Assembly (NCBI GenBank): GCA_011109175.1
Contig: RDEW01000005.1
Span: forward strand, 904,903 to 968,902
Length of the DNA stretch: 64,000 bases
Source: Dicyema japonicum
Taxonomy: Eukaryota; Dicyemida; Rhombozoa; Dicyemidae
Reading direction: 5' to 3'
The position numbers were made by a program, and so were the translations under genes. The notes under the pieces were generated by a model that saw nothing but the letters and a program-made list of their open reading frames with translations, made no database searches and was not told where the DNA came from. Shown piece by piece: positions 45,302-56,574 of the stretch; the first letter of the stretch is position 1; every line of letters begins with the position of its first letter.

Positions 45302-45677
45302 ATGGAAAGTTTTATAAAATACTTTATTTTGTTGGCATTTATATTCCACATAGTGAAATTCTCATCAGAAAAAGAATACGTTTTTCGCATCAACACTGAT
45401 GTCGATCAGGCAAGATTGATCCTGAATAAATACTGTTTTATTCTCAAAAAACAGGTAATCATTTAAATAATTTTTAAAGCTGCCATTTATTGATAATTTT
45501 TACTTGGCTGTTGTTAATAAAAGCTCTGAATGTCCCATGAGTTTCCAAGAACTTATAAAAGTTATTAAAATGGATGAAAAAATTATTTGGTTTGGGGAAC
45601 AGATTGGAAGAAATTTTTCTAAACGGGAGTTATCAATCAAATTAACAAAATTGTCTAATAATTCAAAATTCAATTAA
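45302..45677 (+). CDS. Stand-alone proprotein-convertase prodomain-like secreted protein
   Basis: The N-terminus MESFIKYFILLAFIFHIVKF is a signal peptide. The rest matches the prodomain of subtilisin/kexin-type convertases: YVFRINTDVDQARLILNKYC corresponds to 'wav.v.gg...A..ia...GF', DNFYLAVV to 'dyY.f.h', and IIWFGEQIGRNFSKRE to 'V.w.eQq..k...kR'. In convertases this domain folds the protease and then inhibits it. Here the frame stops after 116 residues and no catalytic domain follows, so the product could act as a free convertase inhibitor/chaperone, or the gene may be truncated. The 25-nt intron lies at 45455-45479. The sequence is identical to the left-arm copy. The domain call rests on pattern matching only. 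Confidence 0.6.
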
Positions 45678-46180
45678 TTAGGGCAACCCAAGTCTTAAAA
45701 TTGTAATTTATGATTTTTATAAAATTTCTTTATTTATTATGGATTTAAAATTTTAACCAAAAATTTTTAGAATTTTTATTTCCTTGACCATGTCCAATGT
45801 AAGGATTTTCGACCCCGAGAACTTTTACTTCTTCTCTTTGACCCAATGATCCTGGGGGTAAAAATAATAACAATTTTCTTGACCAATTAGCCAAGTAATC
45901 GGAATGTTGAGGTGATGGCGTACCTCTATTGCAACAAATGCCTAATTCTATCTGATTTAACATACAAAAATATCAGATTAAAGAAAAATATTAAGTAAGA
46001 AATATTTATCCTTCCTCAAGAGACTGGGATGTCTGGCCACGCTCATATGACGTCTGCAAAACCCAATGAGCTTTTCAAGTTGATCAATAAAGCTACCATG
46101 AGGCGAAACGCATGGTCGACTATGTCGGTGGGGATAACTAATTAACCTGATTTTCTTATTTATTTAAAGAAAGAGTTAAA
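45678..46180 (+). repeat. LINE 3' ends, right arm
   Basis: 45817-45870 resembles the jockey-like 3' end (GAGAACTTTTACTTCTTCTC, then CCAATGATCCTGGGGG and a TAA-like tail). 46010-46150 resembles the KRPDG-type LINE end (GTCGACTATGTCGGTGGGGA). A 72-codon frame on the other strand (45963-45745) falls over this LINE end and is treated as chance. Confidence 0.5.
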
Positions 46181-46189
46181 TTAATATAT

Positions 46190-46500
46190 AATCTAACAAG
46201 CCCCGCTGAAAAACGAGGAAGGCAGGGAAAGCTGATAAGTGCCGCTCCAGGCCTCACGAGCATGGTCGGCGTCCTTGTCAATAGAGAATTCAGGTAGAGA
46301 GTGTGGAATCCTCTTAACATGGGAGTTACAGGTCACTAGCGATGATAGGTATGAAGAGAGAGAAAGGTTCACAGGGTCCGAATTCCAAGTCCTCCGAGTC
46401 TCACTGGCAGCGTGGCTTGCTTCCATGAGTGTTCCTCTAACTGGACGTTGAAGATACTCTCCACTGTCGTACGGAAGATCTCCTTAATCTATTAAAATAA
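46190..46500 (-). mobile_element. LINE fragment with 'LPVRLGGLG' region, right arm
   Basis: Mirror copy of 21064-21375, with a few changes at the 3' side. Confidence 0.55.
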
Positions 46501-46789
46501 AATATGTACTGAAAACAAGATAAATGATTAGATTTTTATTTATTGATAAATAAATCTGTCATTTTCATGTTATTTTGTTCTTTTTTTCGTAGTGAATGCA
46601 AAAAATAATTTTAAGAACATTTTCAAGAGTTTCTTGTTTTACTACATTAAGGTGCATTCAGAAAGCACGTTCAGTTTCTTTCATAACTTCATACTCTAAA
46701 TGTTTCTTGTTATCTTCTTCGGATTATCATAAAAAGTCTCTAAATTTTCATTTTCCAATTATATCTGATTAATGTTGTTTTCTAGGATC

Positions 46790-47335
46790 ATAAAGTTCAC
46801 TTTCCGAGAGCTTTCCAAAGCATTTTCGCATTTATGATTTATTCCGCCCAGGCCACGAGCAGACAAGTTACATTATCTATCAGTAAGTCTTTATTAGATT
46901 GGCTATTTGCAATTTTGCAAAAATAAGTTTTAATATTGGCCGGTAAACTTTTTCATCTGAGAGAACAAAAAATTTTAAATTCCGTATTTAATTGGTACCA
47001 TTTACTCAAATTGACATATAGCCTCACATAAGATTTCTTCCCTTTTCAGTCGGACTTCCTTTAAAGATATCATATATCTCACAAATAAATTCATATTTAT
47101 ACAGATCTGAATTTATTTTCTTATATATTCAGATTTTTTCATTTTGATTTAACTTCCTGGTCACATCCCTTCAAAATTTCCTAAGACAAATTTAAAAATT
47201 AAGAATTGTCACATATATTGTCCCCATCTGGGGGTTTATTAGTTAAAAAAATTTCATTATTATTAAAATTATAAAATCTCCCCAAAATTGGGGTTTTCTC
47301 GGCAGTTTGGGTTTCCCATAACGAGGTCGGACTGT
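46790..47335 (-). mobile_element. Pogo/Tigger-like remnant, right arm
   Basis: Mirror copy of 20247-20760; the terminal repeat CCATAACGAGGTCGGACTG ends at about 47335. The transposase tail frame is more damaged here. Confidence 0.5.
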
Positions 47336-47339
47336 ATGT

Positions 47340-47500
47340 TTGATATTATTTGTCTTTTTCATTTAGTTCTGGAATGAAGATGACATTATTGGTTCCTTTA
47401 TTTATATACTTGCAGATATGTTGGATGCACTTATTGGAGTTACGACTTTAAAGTAGTATGAGCTTTATACTTCTTGCATTTGTTGTCAGCAATAATTTTA
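47340..47500 (-). mobile_element. Helitron-like fragment, right arm
   Basis: Mirror copy of 20083-20235 with additional substitutions and stops. Confidence 0.45.
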
Positions 47501-47739
47501 TTTGACTTACCTTTTAGCCCCATGTAAAACTCCCTGAATCAGAGGCTCTTATTTCTGCATGGGAGATATTCAATTTCACCTATTCGCGTATTACTTATAT
47601 TCATGTGGGATAAACTAAAAAGTTCATTTTTACCTTTATTTAAGAAAAAAATTGTCATCCCCTTCTTTACCCCATTTGACGTCAAATTTTATCTTAGACC
47701 AAAATTATTATTTTAACCTTATTTAAGAAAAAAATGGGC

Positions 47740-48460
47740 TTCTTCTTTTCTAAGGGATGGATCTCATGTGGCCCCGGATTCAGTCATCGGTTTATTTCTT
47801 ACTTATATACTTTTAATTTTCCTTGCGACGTCTATTACGACTAAGACACATCAAATATTAACACATCATCCACGTATTTCAGGAGTCTCGTATTTGATGA
47901 GTTGGTATTGGGAAGTCGCCATCAAGATATTAAATACTACGCGGTTAATGATTGATTCTTTTGGGACTCCTTTCTTAACTTATATAAATCAGACAAATAA
48001 GGCCTTTGTCCCACAAAAAATATCTTGAGCACAAAATTTTTTATAAACTTATGGCTTTTTTTAACAGAATCGGTCAGAGTGAAAACCAATTGCTGCTCAC
48101 ATAGAAAATTCCACTTTCAGTGAGATCAATACCTTTTTGAAAATGAAACGCTCCATACTTTTTGATAGAGAACATATATAGATGATAGGATAGAAGCTTG
48201 ATGGATCCATCTTTGTTTTTCCAGGTATTTCTAACATCACTAGAATGGAAATCATCCAGATATTAGAGACACGTCCAAGTTTTATGCTCACACTAAATAA
48301 ATTACAAAGAATCCTAAATATAATTTTCAAGTATTTCTTAAACGTCGTCATTCTTGATTTTTCTTTATGGAGCTCTGTTTTTGCATTCTTAAAAACTATT
48401 TTCTCATTCTGGAAAGGAGTATATAGTTCACTCCATGACTATGTGAACCAAACTTGACAC
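47740..48460 (-). mobile_element. Jockey-like RT remnant, right arm
   Basis: Mirror copy of 19140-19830. The frame 48351-48097 retains LFSVSIKLGRVSNIWMISIL and SFYPIIYICSLSKSMERF. Confidence 0.55.
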
Positions 48461-48464
48461 ATTT

Positions 48465-49189
48465 CTCTATGTTTTTAAGTGAAATTTGTTAGTTTTTTAT
48501 ATTATAAAATCAGTTTTTCAACAAAGAGTTTCCGTTCCCACAGACAAAACGGTTTATAAATTCAGCTGAAAACGTTAGGGTTCTGACGAAGTTTACGAGT
48601 CATTTTTTCAAATCTGAAGGTTTTACTAGTTATCAACTATCTTGTAATTTCAGTTTTTTAGTTTTGATTTTCTTTGCAGAATTGTATCAAACAAGATAAT
48701 ATAGCAGTTTTTTGATCTCCAAAATATCATTTACACTTCATTCTATGAAAGTGAATTTTGGCCTCTCAAACGTTCTTTTTTTTTTCTTAAAAATAAAATG
48801 TGTATCGTGCGGAAACATTGCTCTTCCTCGACAGAAGAGCTGTTTTTATTATTATCGCCGTTCAACAAGAAAACTCTGTCGATGATATGTCCATTTTTTT
48901 AATACATACAATAAATTAATAACTTAACTTTTACTGGGGTTCAGTTAGGGCTAAATTTTATCTAAGTTCTGTCGATGTAACCAGTTGCCTTAATCAGATT
49001 ATTAATATTGAATTAGACTAGAGTGAATAAAACTAAAAATATTCAGGGAATTCTACTGCCAAGTCCTCACATAAAAATAATAATAGATAATTCTATTATT
49101 ATTTTTTTATATTTTAAATATTATTTTTATAAGATTAAAAAATAATTATACCAAAATTTCAAATAAAATAATCAAAGTAAATACGAAAA
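48465..49189. other. AT-rich sequence upstream of the SSBP-like gene
   Basis: Matches 18353-19135. It contains A/T homopolymers and an ATTATT palindrome around 49075-49145, just before the gene start, so promoter elements may lie here. None was recognised. Confidence 0.35.
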
Positions 49190-49894
49190 ATGGATAACAA
49201 GGATAACAACAACTATAAGTAATTCTTTTAGTAACTTAAAGTCTAACTGAAAATGTCTATGAGTATCTCCATCATATGGGGGCTGGAGACATTGCTGATA
49301 ATTTCATCAAAGAAGTGAGATTCTTGTTTTAATAAAATAGATCAACTACGACAAGCCTGTGAGTGTGGGAGAATCGCCTGGATTGCTTGAAAAGTGGTGG
49401 GAGTAAGTTCACTTTGGAATAAATTTAGTAATTTTTATCCCGTTTACTCTTCAGTTACAGACAATTCTCAATCTCAATCAACCGCCCAAAATTATGATAC
49501 TAATTCAACATACAATCAGTATTCGAACCAGAATAGATTTCAAAGTTATAACCAAGATTTTAATTCTTATCCAACATATAATCAGAATTTGTACCAAAAT
49601 GAGGCTAATTCATACTATCAAGACTCTTATAATTATTCGTATAGCCAAAATCGACATAAATCTACATCTGATCCTTATTTTGGAGGTAATAACCCATTTA
49701 TGTATTACCAACCACCTCCCGAAGATATTGAAGACCCCATTTCTTGTATGCATAAATATATTCCACCGTTTTGTATTATTTTGCTAACCATATTAGTTTT
49801 GAAGCCTTTTCTCAATTATTTGGAGGCTCAGGAAAGTAAAGAGCCTGAAAAATGCTTAGATTGCGAAAAATTAAACAAAAAACGCAAAAAATAA
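49190..49894 (+). CDS. SSBP/SSDP-like LUFS (LisH) domain protein with an unexpected membrane tail
   Basis: SSBP/SSDP proteins are nuclear cofactors that stabilise LDB/Chip complexes through an N-terminal LUFS domain. Four exons splice in frame over introns at 49219-49241 (23 nt), 49315-49340 (26 nt) and 49403-49428 (26 nt), giving 209 residues. The domain reads ENVYEYLHHMGAGDIADNF, then INYDKPVSVGESPGLLEKWW and DNFYPVYSS, aligning end to end with SSDP 'YVYEYLLHVGAQKSAQTFL..I......LGEPPGFLHSWW..F..LY'. After it comes a tract rich in Y, N, Q and S, then PPPEDIEDP, a hydrophobic segment (FCIILLTILVLKPFLNYL) and a basic tail with CLDC. Known SSDPs have a proline-rich tail and no membrane segment. 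The left-arm copy is a pseudogene. Confidence 0.75.
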
Positions 49895-50113
49895 CAAACC
49901 GATTCAAAATCTTTAGCCCTATTCCTTATTTTTCTTTCCTGGTTTAATAAATTCTATTCAAATTTTTGAAAATCTAGCTGTTAATGATTATTTATTTCAT
50001 TTATGATTTTGGTGCGAAATTAAAATATTAAGTGTTTTTGCAAGCATCATAGTTTTATGCGAAATTAGTGATTCAAAATAAACGAGAATTTTTTATTTTC
50101 TTAATGTTTTTTT

Positions 50114-50970
50114 ATGCATGAAACACTAACTCTTGGGGGAGCTGAACGTCAAACATATTTTGAACGTAAGATTCGATCTTGTGAAGACGATTGGGGTAAT
50201 CTATTTATTAGGGAGCAAATAAAAAACAAAAAGTCAATTTTAGCCTTTCTTACTCTTTTTAAAAACATCACAGGACGTAACGTGTTTTCGAAAATCATTC
50301 AGATTTGCAGAATTAACTTAGTTGTCTATCGATTCCGTTTGAAAAAAAATCTAAAATTTCGAGTCGAACTTGATCGTCTATAGATTTGGAGACGATATTC
50401 ATTTATTCTCTAAAAATTTCCCTCAAGTGCAAAGTAAAACTCCATATATCGATTCGAAAAGGGTTCATTGATTAAAAAACTGGAAAATATAAGGTTTCCT
50501 CAGATAGTGGACACTACGATTTTTTTATTCCGATGAGATTTCATCACAACTGGGAAAAGAGCATGTGGATCTGTTGTACTATCCATCCTATTTTACTCTA
50601 CCCATCTTAAATTCTCAATTCGATGATGATTTTTCCTGGTATTTGCATTGGTCTACTTTTCCTTTACGATACCGTCTTTGTCAAGTCAAATGAAAGCACG
50701 TTTGACTACCTTTATGGAATCTTGGGAGGAATTAACCACAGGGCTATATATACCTTTGGGAACTGCACTAACTTCATTCATTGATCTTCCTCTGAAAAGC
50801 TTCGCTTACACGTTAGAAGGAAATTGATGGGAAGGGATCTATCCCTGTGAACGTTTCTGCAATTTTCGTGATGTCATTTGATCATTACGAAGGAGTAGTA
50901 GTGGAGAGAGATGTCATCCTTGAGGTTTGTTTGAATAGAAAATATATTCCTTCAATATTTAGAAGCGAGT
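50114..50970 (+). pseudogene. Hypothetical spliced gene, damaged right-arm copy
   Basis: Counterpart of 17430-16679. It keeps RKIRSCEDDW, an intron (GTAATCTA...TTTTAG) and FLTLFKNIT. The acceptor region before the GYRFGDD block differs, and a 110-bp insertion at 50741-50850 interrupts the last exon after YLYGILGGINH. The function is unknown. Confidence 0.4.
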
Positions 50971-52180
50971 AGTAAAGTTTGATTTAATTGTGTTTCCCGT
51001 AAAATAAAACTCGTTCACTTGTAATGCGTCAATCGACTCTGGAATCCGAGAAAAAGTACACTGAAATGCCAAAGAAAAAAGAAAATACAAGTTTTCATAT
51101 TTTAATTTTTATGGGTTCGTGGCTGACTTCATCAACGATGTACAAGAAATTTGTACAAAATTACAAGCGATGAACTATAAAGTTTTCTTGTTTTTTTTAT
51201 TTTCAGTCTAATTTATGAAATAATTTCTGTTAATTCTAGGAAGGATAGTAATGATTTTTTTAGAAACCCAAATCTTTTCCCACTAGAAGTGAACGAAAAA
51301 AATACACTGGTCTTAGAAATTAAAAATAAGTGATTTTTAGTTATATTTAATTAAATAATTGTTTTGGTTATTTATGCTTAAAGTACAAAAAATAAGACCT
51401 AGCCATAAAAATAAAAATTGATTCACTTTTTATTTGTTAGAACACAAAATTAGATATATTTCACATTTGCGGTAAAGAAATTTCTATTTTTTTGCTTATA
51501 TTTTGTCAGGACTAAAAAGTCCTTTCTAATATGCGTTTACGGGGAAATTAAAAAATAAAAGTGGTATCGAAATTTTAAAAGATATTTTTATAAGAATGAA
51601 TAGAAAAATGGGAGTGCATCCAAGTATGAATTAGATTGAGATATTGTATTCTTTTTACTTATTGATAAAATATCCACATTTGTGCATTTAAAGTCGTTCA
51701 AACAGACGTTTTTACATTTTTAAACATTTTCTATGTAAAAAAGTCAAATTAATATATTACTTCAAGGATAATAGTGACACCCTGAGTTGTCCACTTATAA
51801 TGGAACATACGTAAAACCAAAATAGCGATGATTTAACTGTGCAGTTAAACTCACATGGATGTTGCAGAAGTTATTTCAAATTCGAGATAAACTCTTTTTT
51901 GACACCTTCATTACGTGAATATGTTTAGCAATCGAAATATTCTTGATATTGGATTCTCGTGTTTTTTTTAAATTGACAAGGCGAACTGAAAGATCCTTTC
52001 AAATTTACTCTACCATTGATCGCTGGAAATAGAAAAAATCGAATTTTGGTCCTCAACTCTTATTCTGGACTGAATGTATCTATGACACCATTGGGGGCTG
52101 TGGACTTGTGGAAGGACCTATATCTTAATGTTCTGAAAGCGACTAATCAGAAATCGTATTCGAGACATGTCCTTTAAAAA
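50971..52180. other. Outer part of the right arm without an intact gene
   Basis: Matches 15036-16678 of the left arm minus its 413-bp segment and tandem duplication. The counterpart of the small signal-peptide frame (about 51120-51330) is broken. Nothing else was recognised. Confidence 0.4.
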
Positions 52181-52184
52181 ATAA

Positions 52185-52795
52185 GGAGCACCTTGAGACA
52201 ACTGGGGATGCGAGAAGACATGCATATCTCAAAACGATTAGCTGCCATTCAGAAGATGTCTTATATTAAAGTGTATTCGGGGCAAAAATGTCGTTGTGGA
52301 CGTTTGATCGATCCATATGGCTACAATCCACTGTTCTGCAGGTTGAACGCGGGACGTTTCCCAAGGCATGCCTGTCTCAACGTGACTTTGAAAAACGCAC
52401 TTTCCACTGCTGGCCACAACTGCATTTTGGAGCCACTGGTTCAACCAAGATGATGACAAACGCCCTGACGGGACAAAATTCCCATTTGGTAATGGTCGGA
52501 ACCTGGTTTGCGACGTTACGTGTGTTGATGCATACTCTCCGATAATTTTTCCCGCTTCAGTCTCGGGACCAGGTCATGCTTCTAAAAAAGCTAAGGATCA
52601 GAAGAGAATGAAGGTTGATCACTTGTTTGTTCCATTTCCTGTTGAGACGTCAGAAATCCTTGTCCTACAAGCGGACGATCTAGTCCGTAGGTTCTACTCA
52701 ATGATCCAAACAGCCACCAAAGATCTACATGAGTCTGGATGGCTTCGAGAGCTTATCTCGATAGCTATTGTCAGATGAAACAGCCTGGCGATTCA
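52185..52795 (+). mobile_element. LINE C-terminal domain (C.CG...RPDG type), right-arm copy
   Basis: Reads KCRCGRLIDPYGYNPLFCRL, RFPRHACLNVTLKNALSTAG, then with a shift DDKRPDGTKFPFGNGRNLVC and DVTCVDAYSP. It contains about 95 extra bases near 52620-52720 (including VDHLFVPFPVETSEIL and YSMIQTATKDLH) that the left copy lacks; these look like original coding sequence deleted on the left. Confidence 0.75.
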
Positions 52796-52924
52796 AGTTT
52801 CCTAGATTAATTTAATTATAATAAATTTTAATAATTAACAAAGTAAAACTAGTAAATTATATAATTAAGCGGATTTTAATTTAGATTGCTGGTAATTCCT
52901 CTCTCTCTTAGAAGAAGATTGGTT

Positions 52925-53262
52925 TTGAACCAGCCGCGTGGCGCCATGTGGTGCTGCGTGGTTAATTGGTTGAAGTTTTCTGCTTGCTTGTCTGTTCCTC
53001 CTCTCTTTTCCTATTAGAGTGGCGTCATTTGATCCACCTGTCTAGGTGACGCCCAGTACTAAGCCTGCACGAAAAAGGATCATTTGCTCTCCCCCACTCC
53101 ACTGGAGGGTTTTCCACAACTGCAACTATGGACGTCTTTTACCCTTTATCAGATTCAAGATGGACTCTGTTTCTGTAGAAGTGGAAACTGGATACACTTA
53201 ATTAGTTGTTTACTTTAACTTCTTCTCTGTGTATCCGGGGTTAATAAATTAATTAATTAAAG
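52925..53262 (+). repeat. SINE-like repeat with LINE-type 3' end
   Basis: The 5' block is GCGTGGCGCCATGTGGTGCT, then GTGGTTAATTGGTTGAAG and GTGGCGTCATTTGATCCACC. The 3' end is CACTTAATTAGTTGTTTACT, then GTATCCGGGGTTAATAAATT, closely resembling the tails of the jockey-like elements at 2129 and 56580. There is no coding capacity. Confidence 0.6.
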
Positions 53263-53394
53263 ATTGGTTTTATAATAATGCCTATTTAAACAAAACGTTT
53301 TTTTAAGGCTTATTTTTATCTCAGTTTTGAATTAGAGATTATAAATAATGGGCTTTCGCATCCAACCAAATATCTGATTTGAGAGAAGTTACAC

Positions 53395-54930
53395 ATGACC
53401 GCGGAAGGTGGAATCAAAACACTTAAGGACAAAACTGGCCGCCTTGTCACAGTTTATAAACAATTTACCCGACCCACGATGACTCATGCAAGTCCATCGT
53501 TGGCAATGTTCCTTTACACAAAATACCGAAAATCGAAAAGGAGGCATCCAACAATGTATGTTCTACCGGGAGATGTCGCTTTGGAGATCTATCAAACAAA
53601 GAACACACATTCCTGTGGACTGGACATGATCCCGGTTATTCTGTTGAAAATGATGGGCATAGTGGACGTATCACCACTAACATGAATCTTCAACTACTTA
53701 ATCAACTTCAACTGTATTCCCGCTATATGGAAACTTTCGAATATTCATCCAATACTGAAGCCTGTGAAACCAAGGGAGGACCTGGCTTTTACAGGCCTTT
53801 GTCGCTCTTGTGCGTCCAGACAAGAATCCTAGAAAGGATGGTTATGACACTCACACGACATTCCTTCCCTGATGCCAGATTTCAGCATGGTTTCAAAGAG
53901 GGACGATCAACTATCACATACCTAAATACATTAAAAGAGTTCATAACAGATGGCCTTAACAAAAGACCAGGACAGAAAAAGACGATTGTATGCTCAATTG
54001 ATATCCAAAAGGCTTTTGACTCTGACGCAAACCTGAAATTATGGCTGGGAAATTTCTTGAGTGGTCGACGATGACGAGTACACTATGGCAATCGATGTTC
54101 GGTATCGAGACTATTTGCAAATGGCGTTACTCAGGGCTCCCCATTATCTCTTCTCTTGTTTAGCTTTATGATGAATGACTTGCCACTTCCACAGGGGGAC
54201 GATGACATATTATTAACGTATGCGAGTGATATAGTCACTGCTTAGAAAGATGTGAGTATTATTGAAACAACGAGAAGAGTACAGGACAATCTGAATAAAC
54301 TAAGTTTATGGTTTTGGGAAAATTAATTGATGCTAGCCCGGAAGTCGGTGTTGACCCTATTCACGACAGACAACGACTAGGGAAAGTATCAATTGACGTC
54401 ACACTGGATGGGAAAAATATCCCGCAAAAATACCAGAAAATCCTAGGAGTTACATTTGACACCTTCTTAACCTTTACAAAACATGTCAAAAATATGTTAT
54501 TGACTTGTACGAGGAAAATCAACTTCCTGAAGGCGTTCTTGGAAACCTAAGAGACAAAAAAAATCTGAGTGAACTGGATGTCATATACAAACAGTTCATC
54601 GAGTATACAATTGGATACGCATGTAATGTCCGGGGATCTAACTTTTCTGCAAAAAATTTGGACAAGATCTGCAACATTCAAGTGAAGGCAGCAAACTTAC
54701 TAAGGAAATCTTCCCGTGTGGAAATCCTGCCCAGAAACCTTGAGAATGATAGAGACGACTGGAACAGTGCCTTTTTAAGGATGTCATGTCAGATGAGAAG
54801 AGCTGTATAGGACTCTCACCCCGTCAAACTCGTCCTCTGCCTTGTCGGTTTGGGATTACTTACTTATTGAGAAGTTTTATTTATTTCTCTTTGACCCAGT
54901 GATTTTGGGATAATAATAATGGGCATTTGT
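53395..54930 (+). mobile_element. Decayed jockey-like LINE
   Basis: Frames 53395-54810 read, in order, HSCGLDMIPVILLKMM, an IPAIWKLSNIHPILKP region, HGFKEGRSTITYLNTLKEF, SIDIQKAFDS, LWLGNFLSGRR, ANGVTQGSPLSLLLFSFM, a TYASDIV block in place of YADD, and YQKILGVTFDTFLTFTKHV. The 3' end is GTCGGTTTGGGATTACTTAC, then GACCCAGTGATTTTGGG and (ATA)n at 54917. Frameshifts and the altered YADD show that it is dead. Confidence 0.75.
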
Positions 54931-55499
54931 TGAGAGAAAAAATCAGCTGGTCTCTTAGATTTCATGTTTAACATATAACAGAACTCTTTGACAGAGAGCG
55001 AAATAGTCTCTATTAGGAATGAAGAGATGGATCATTTGGTTATAACTTTTTCCAAAAGAGGAAGTAGATATTATTTCCCATTATAGAAGTCTTCCAAAAT
55101 AATATTTCCTCCATTTTCGGTAACAGCATAAAGGTTAGAGTATATATCTTCCAACATTAGTGCAACTGTCTTTGAATTTCAGTAAATGTCTTCAATAGCT
55201 GTCATCACATTGAATTCTTGAAACATCTAGCCAGAATGGTGCTTGACCAACTCGATGGCCGTTCGAATATCATGACTTCTAAATGTTCCAAACGTCCCAA
55301 TCTTTTGATAAAAGAAAGTGATCCGTCCTCTGCGTCCAGTAGCTAGTACTGGACGTTTCTAGGGTCTTCGATGTTCACCGGAGGTTATGGGCAGAAGAAA
55401 GATTCTTTTAGAATCGGTGATGATTGGTATGATGGTGGAAACTAATAACCCAAATCGTCTCTAAGGAGGAAATCCCCAGAACGTAATTATACTGGGGTT
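54931..55499 (-). other. Unidentified decayed coding-like stretch
   Basis: The minus strand gives partly continuous text in shifting frames (GRRGRITFFYQKIGTFGTFR, TAIELVKHHSG, ILEDFYN), but I do not recognise it. It lies between two jockey-like remnants and could be element or host. Confidence 0.25.
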
Positions 55500-56560
55500 C
55501 TTTTTTCTCTGTCGAGAGTAGTCTCCAAGTCATCCACAAATGGAGAAAGCCCATCCAGCGGCCATCCAACACTCCTTTGGAGGTAACGGAGACGAGATTT
55601 CTTTGACATAATCAAGGTACTTCCCAGTCTTCCAGAGAAAAATGATTTAAATCAACTCTGTATGAATGGATGAATACTGGATGCGGTAATCTTTTTCAAA
55701 CAACGTGCCGGGAGGTTTTGTTTTTGTCAAAGGCCAAGACAGTACGGAGTGGCGGTTTGTAAATGTTGAATCCACTCCCAATAAAGTCAGTTTACATGGT
55801 TAGATGGGTTGTGGTTGATTGCTTGACACGGAAGCCGTGCTGAGAGTTGGACAGATTTAGGTGAGGGAATATCCAGTTGAGTATGTATTTCTTGGAAGGA
55901 GGGAAATTGGTCGAAGGATCGTAGGTCATGCGGGTCCTTTTTAGGTTTGAGGGTCGATATTATTGTCGATTGTTTCTAGAGCATAGGTACAAATTTTGAA
56001 TTCAAGGACATTTAGAAGATGGCCGTAAGGGACCGAAGTCCATTTGGGAAAAGATTTTTTAGATGATGTATGCATATTTCGTCTGGGCATTTGAGGGGGA
56101 GTTCTTCGCATTCATTATCAGCGCATGTATCTCCAGCCAGTCTATTTTGATTGGGGAAATACTCGGTGACGGAGGGGATTCATCACTGATGACGTTTGTT
56201 TGTTCCAGATTCGTGGAGGTTGTATGTAGAGTCAGAAATAAATTTCAGTTTGTTCCAAAATTCGGTCGGCTTTGTCCTATGGTGAGACAAAGTCCATTGG
56301 TGAGACAAACTCCTTCCACCAAGACTTTATGTTTTGATGGATGTAGTCAGAAATGTTGGAAAGGGTCATTTAAGACGACAAGGCTTTCAATTACCGAAAA
56401 GACACACTCCCCTCGTTGATTCAGTTTCTCATTGGCAGAGCATACAGGAATTTTGGCATTAAAGTTCCACTTTGTTAAAGCAGAGTGACGTATCAAATAT
56501 GATTCGGAGACCATTGTAAGAAGTTCGTTGTTGAGGTACATATTAGGAATGTGGTTATAT
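55500..56560 (-). mobile_element. Jockey-like LINE remnant (pre-RT and RT start)
   Basis: The minus strand reads, with shifts, SPIKIDWLEIHALI, AKNSPSNAQTKYAYII, STLKPKKDPHDLRSF, QHGFRVKQSTTTHLTM and RTVLAFDKNKTS, matching the region from the linker to the first palm motifs of jockey RT. The catalytic YADD part is missing. Confidence 0.6.
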
Positions 56561-56574
56561 TTATTATTTAATAA

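Larger units (their letters stand above)
31753..52824 (-). repeat. Right arm of the giant imperfect inverted duplication
   Basis: The reverse complement of the left arm, longer by about 8.2 kb. It carries a 3.0-kb LINE at 32243-35283, a 4.57-kb block at 40156-44727, a 0.95-kb block at 36404-37352 (original myotubularin sequence deleted from the left) and a 110-bp block at 50741-50850. It lacks the 413 bp present at 15373-15785. Confidence 0.9.

Noticed and set aside
14484-52824. Assembly foldback artefact
   Set aside because: The arms differ by substitutions, several large arm-specific insertions/deletions and an empty-versus-filled LINE site, which a simple foldback chimera would not show. 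Joining of two haplotypes in inverted order is still worth testing.
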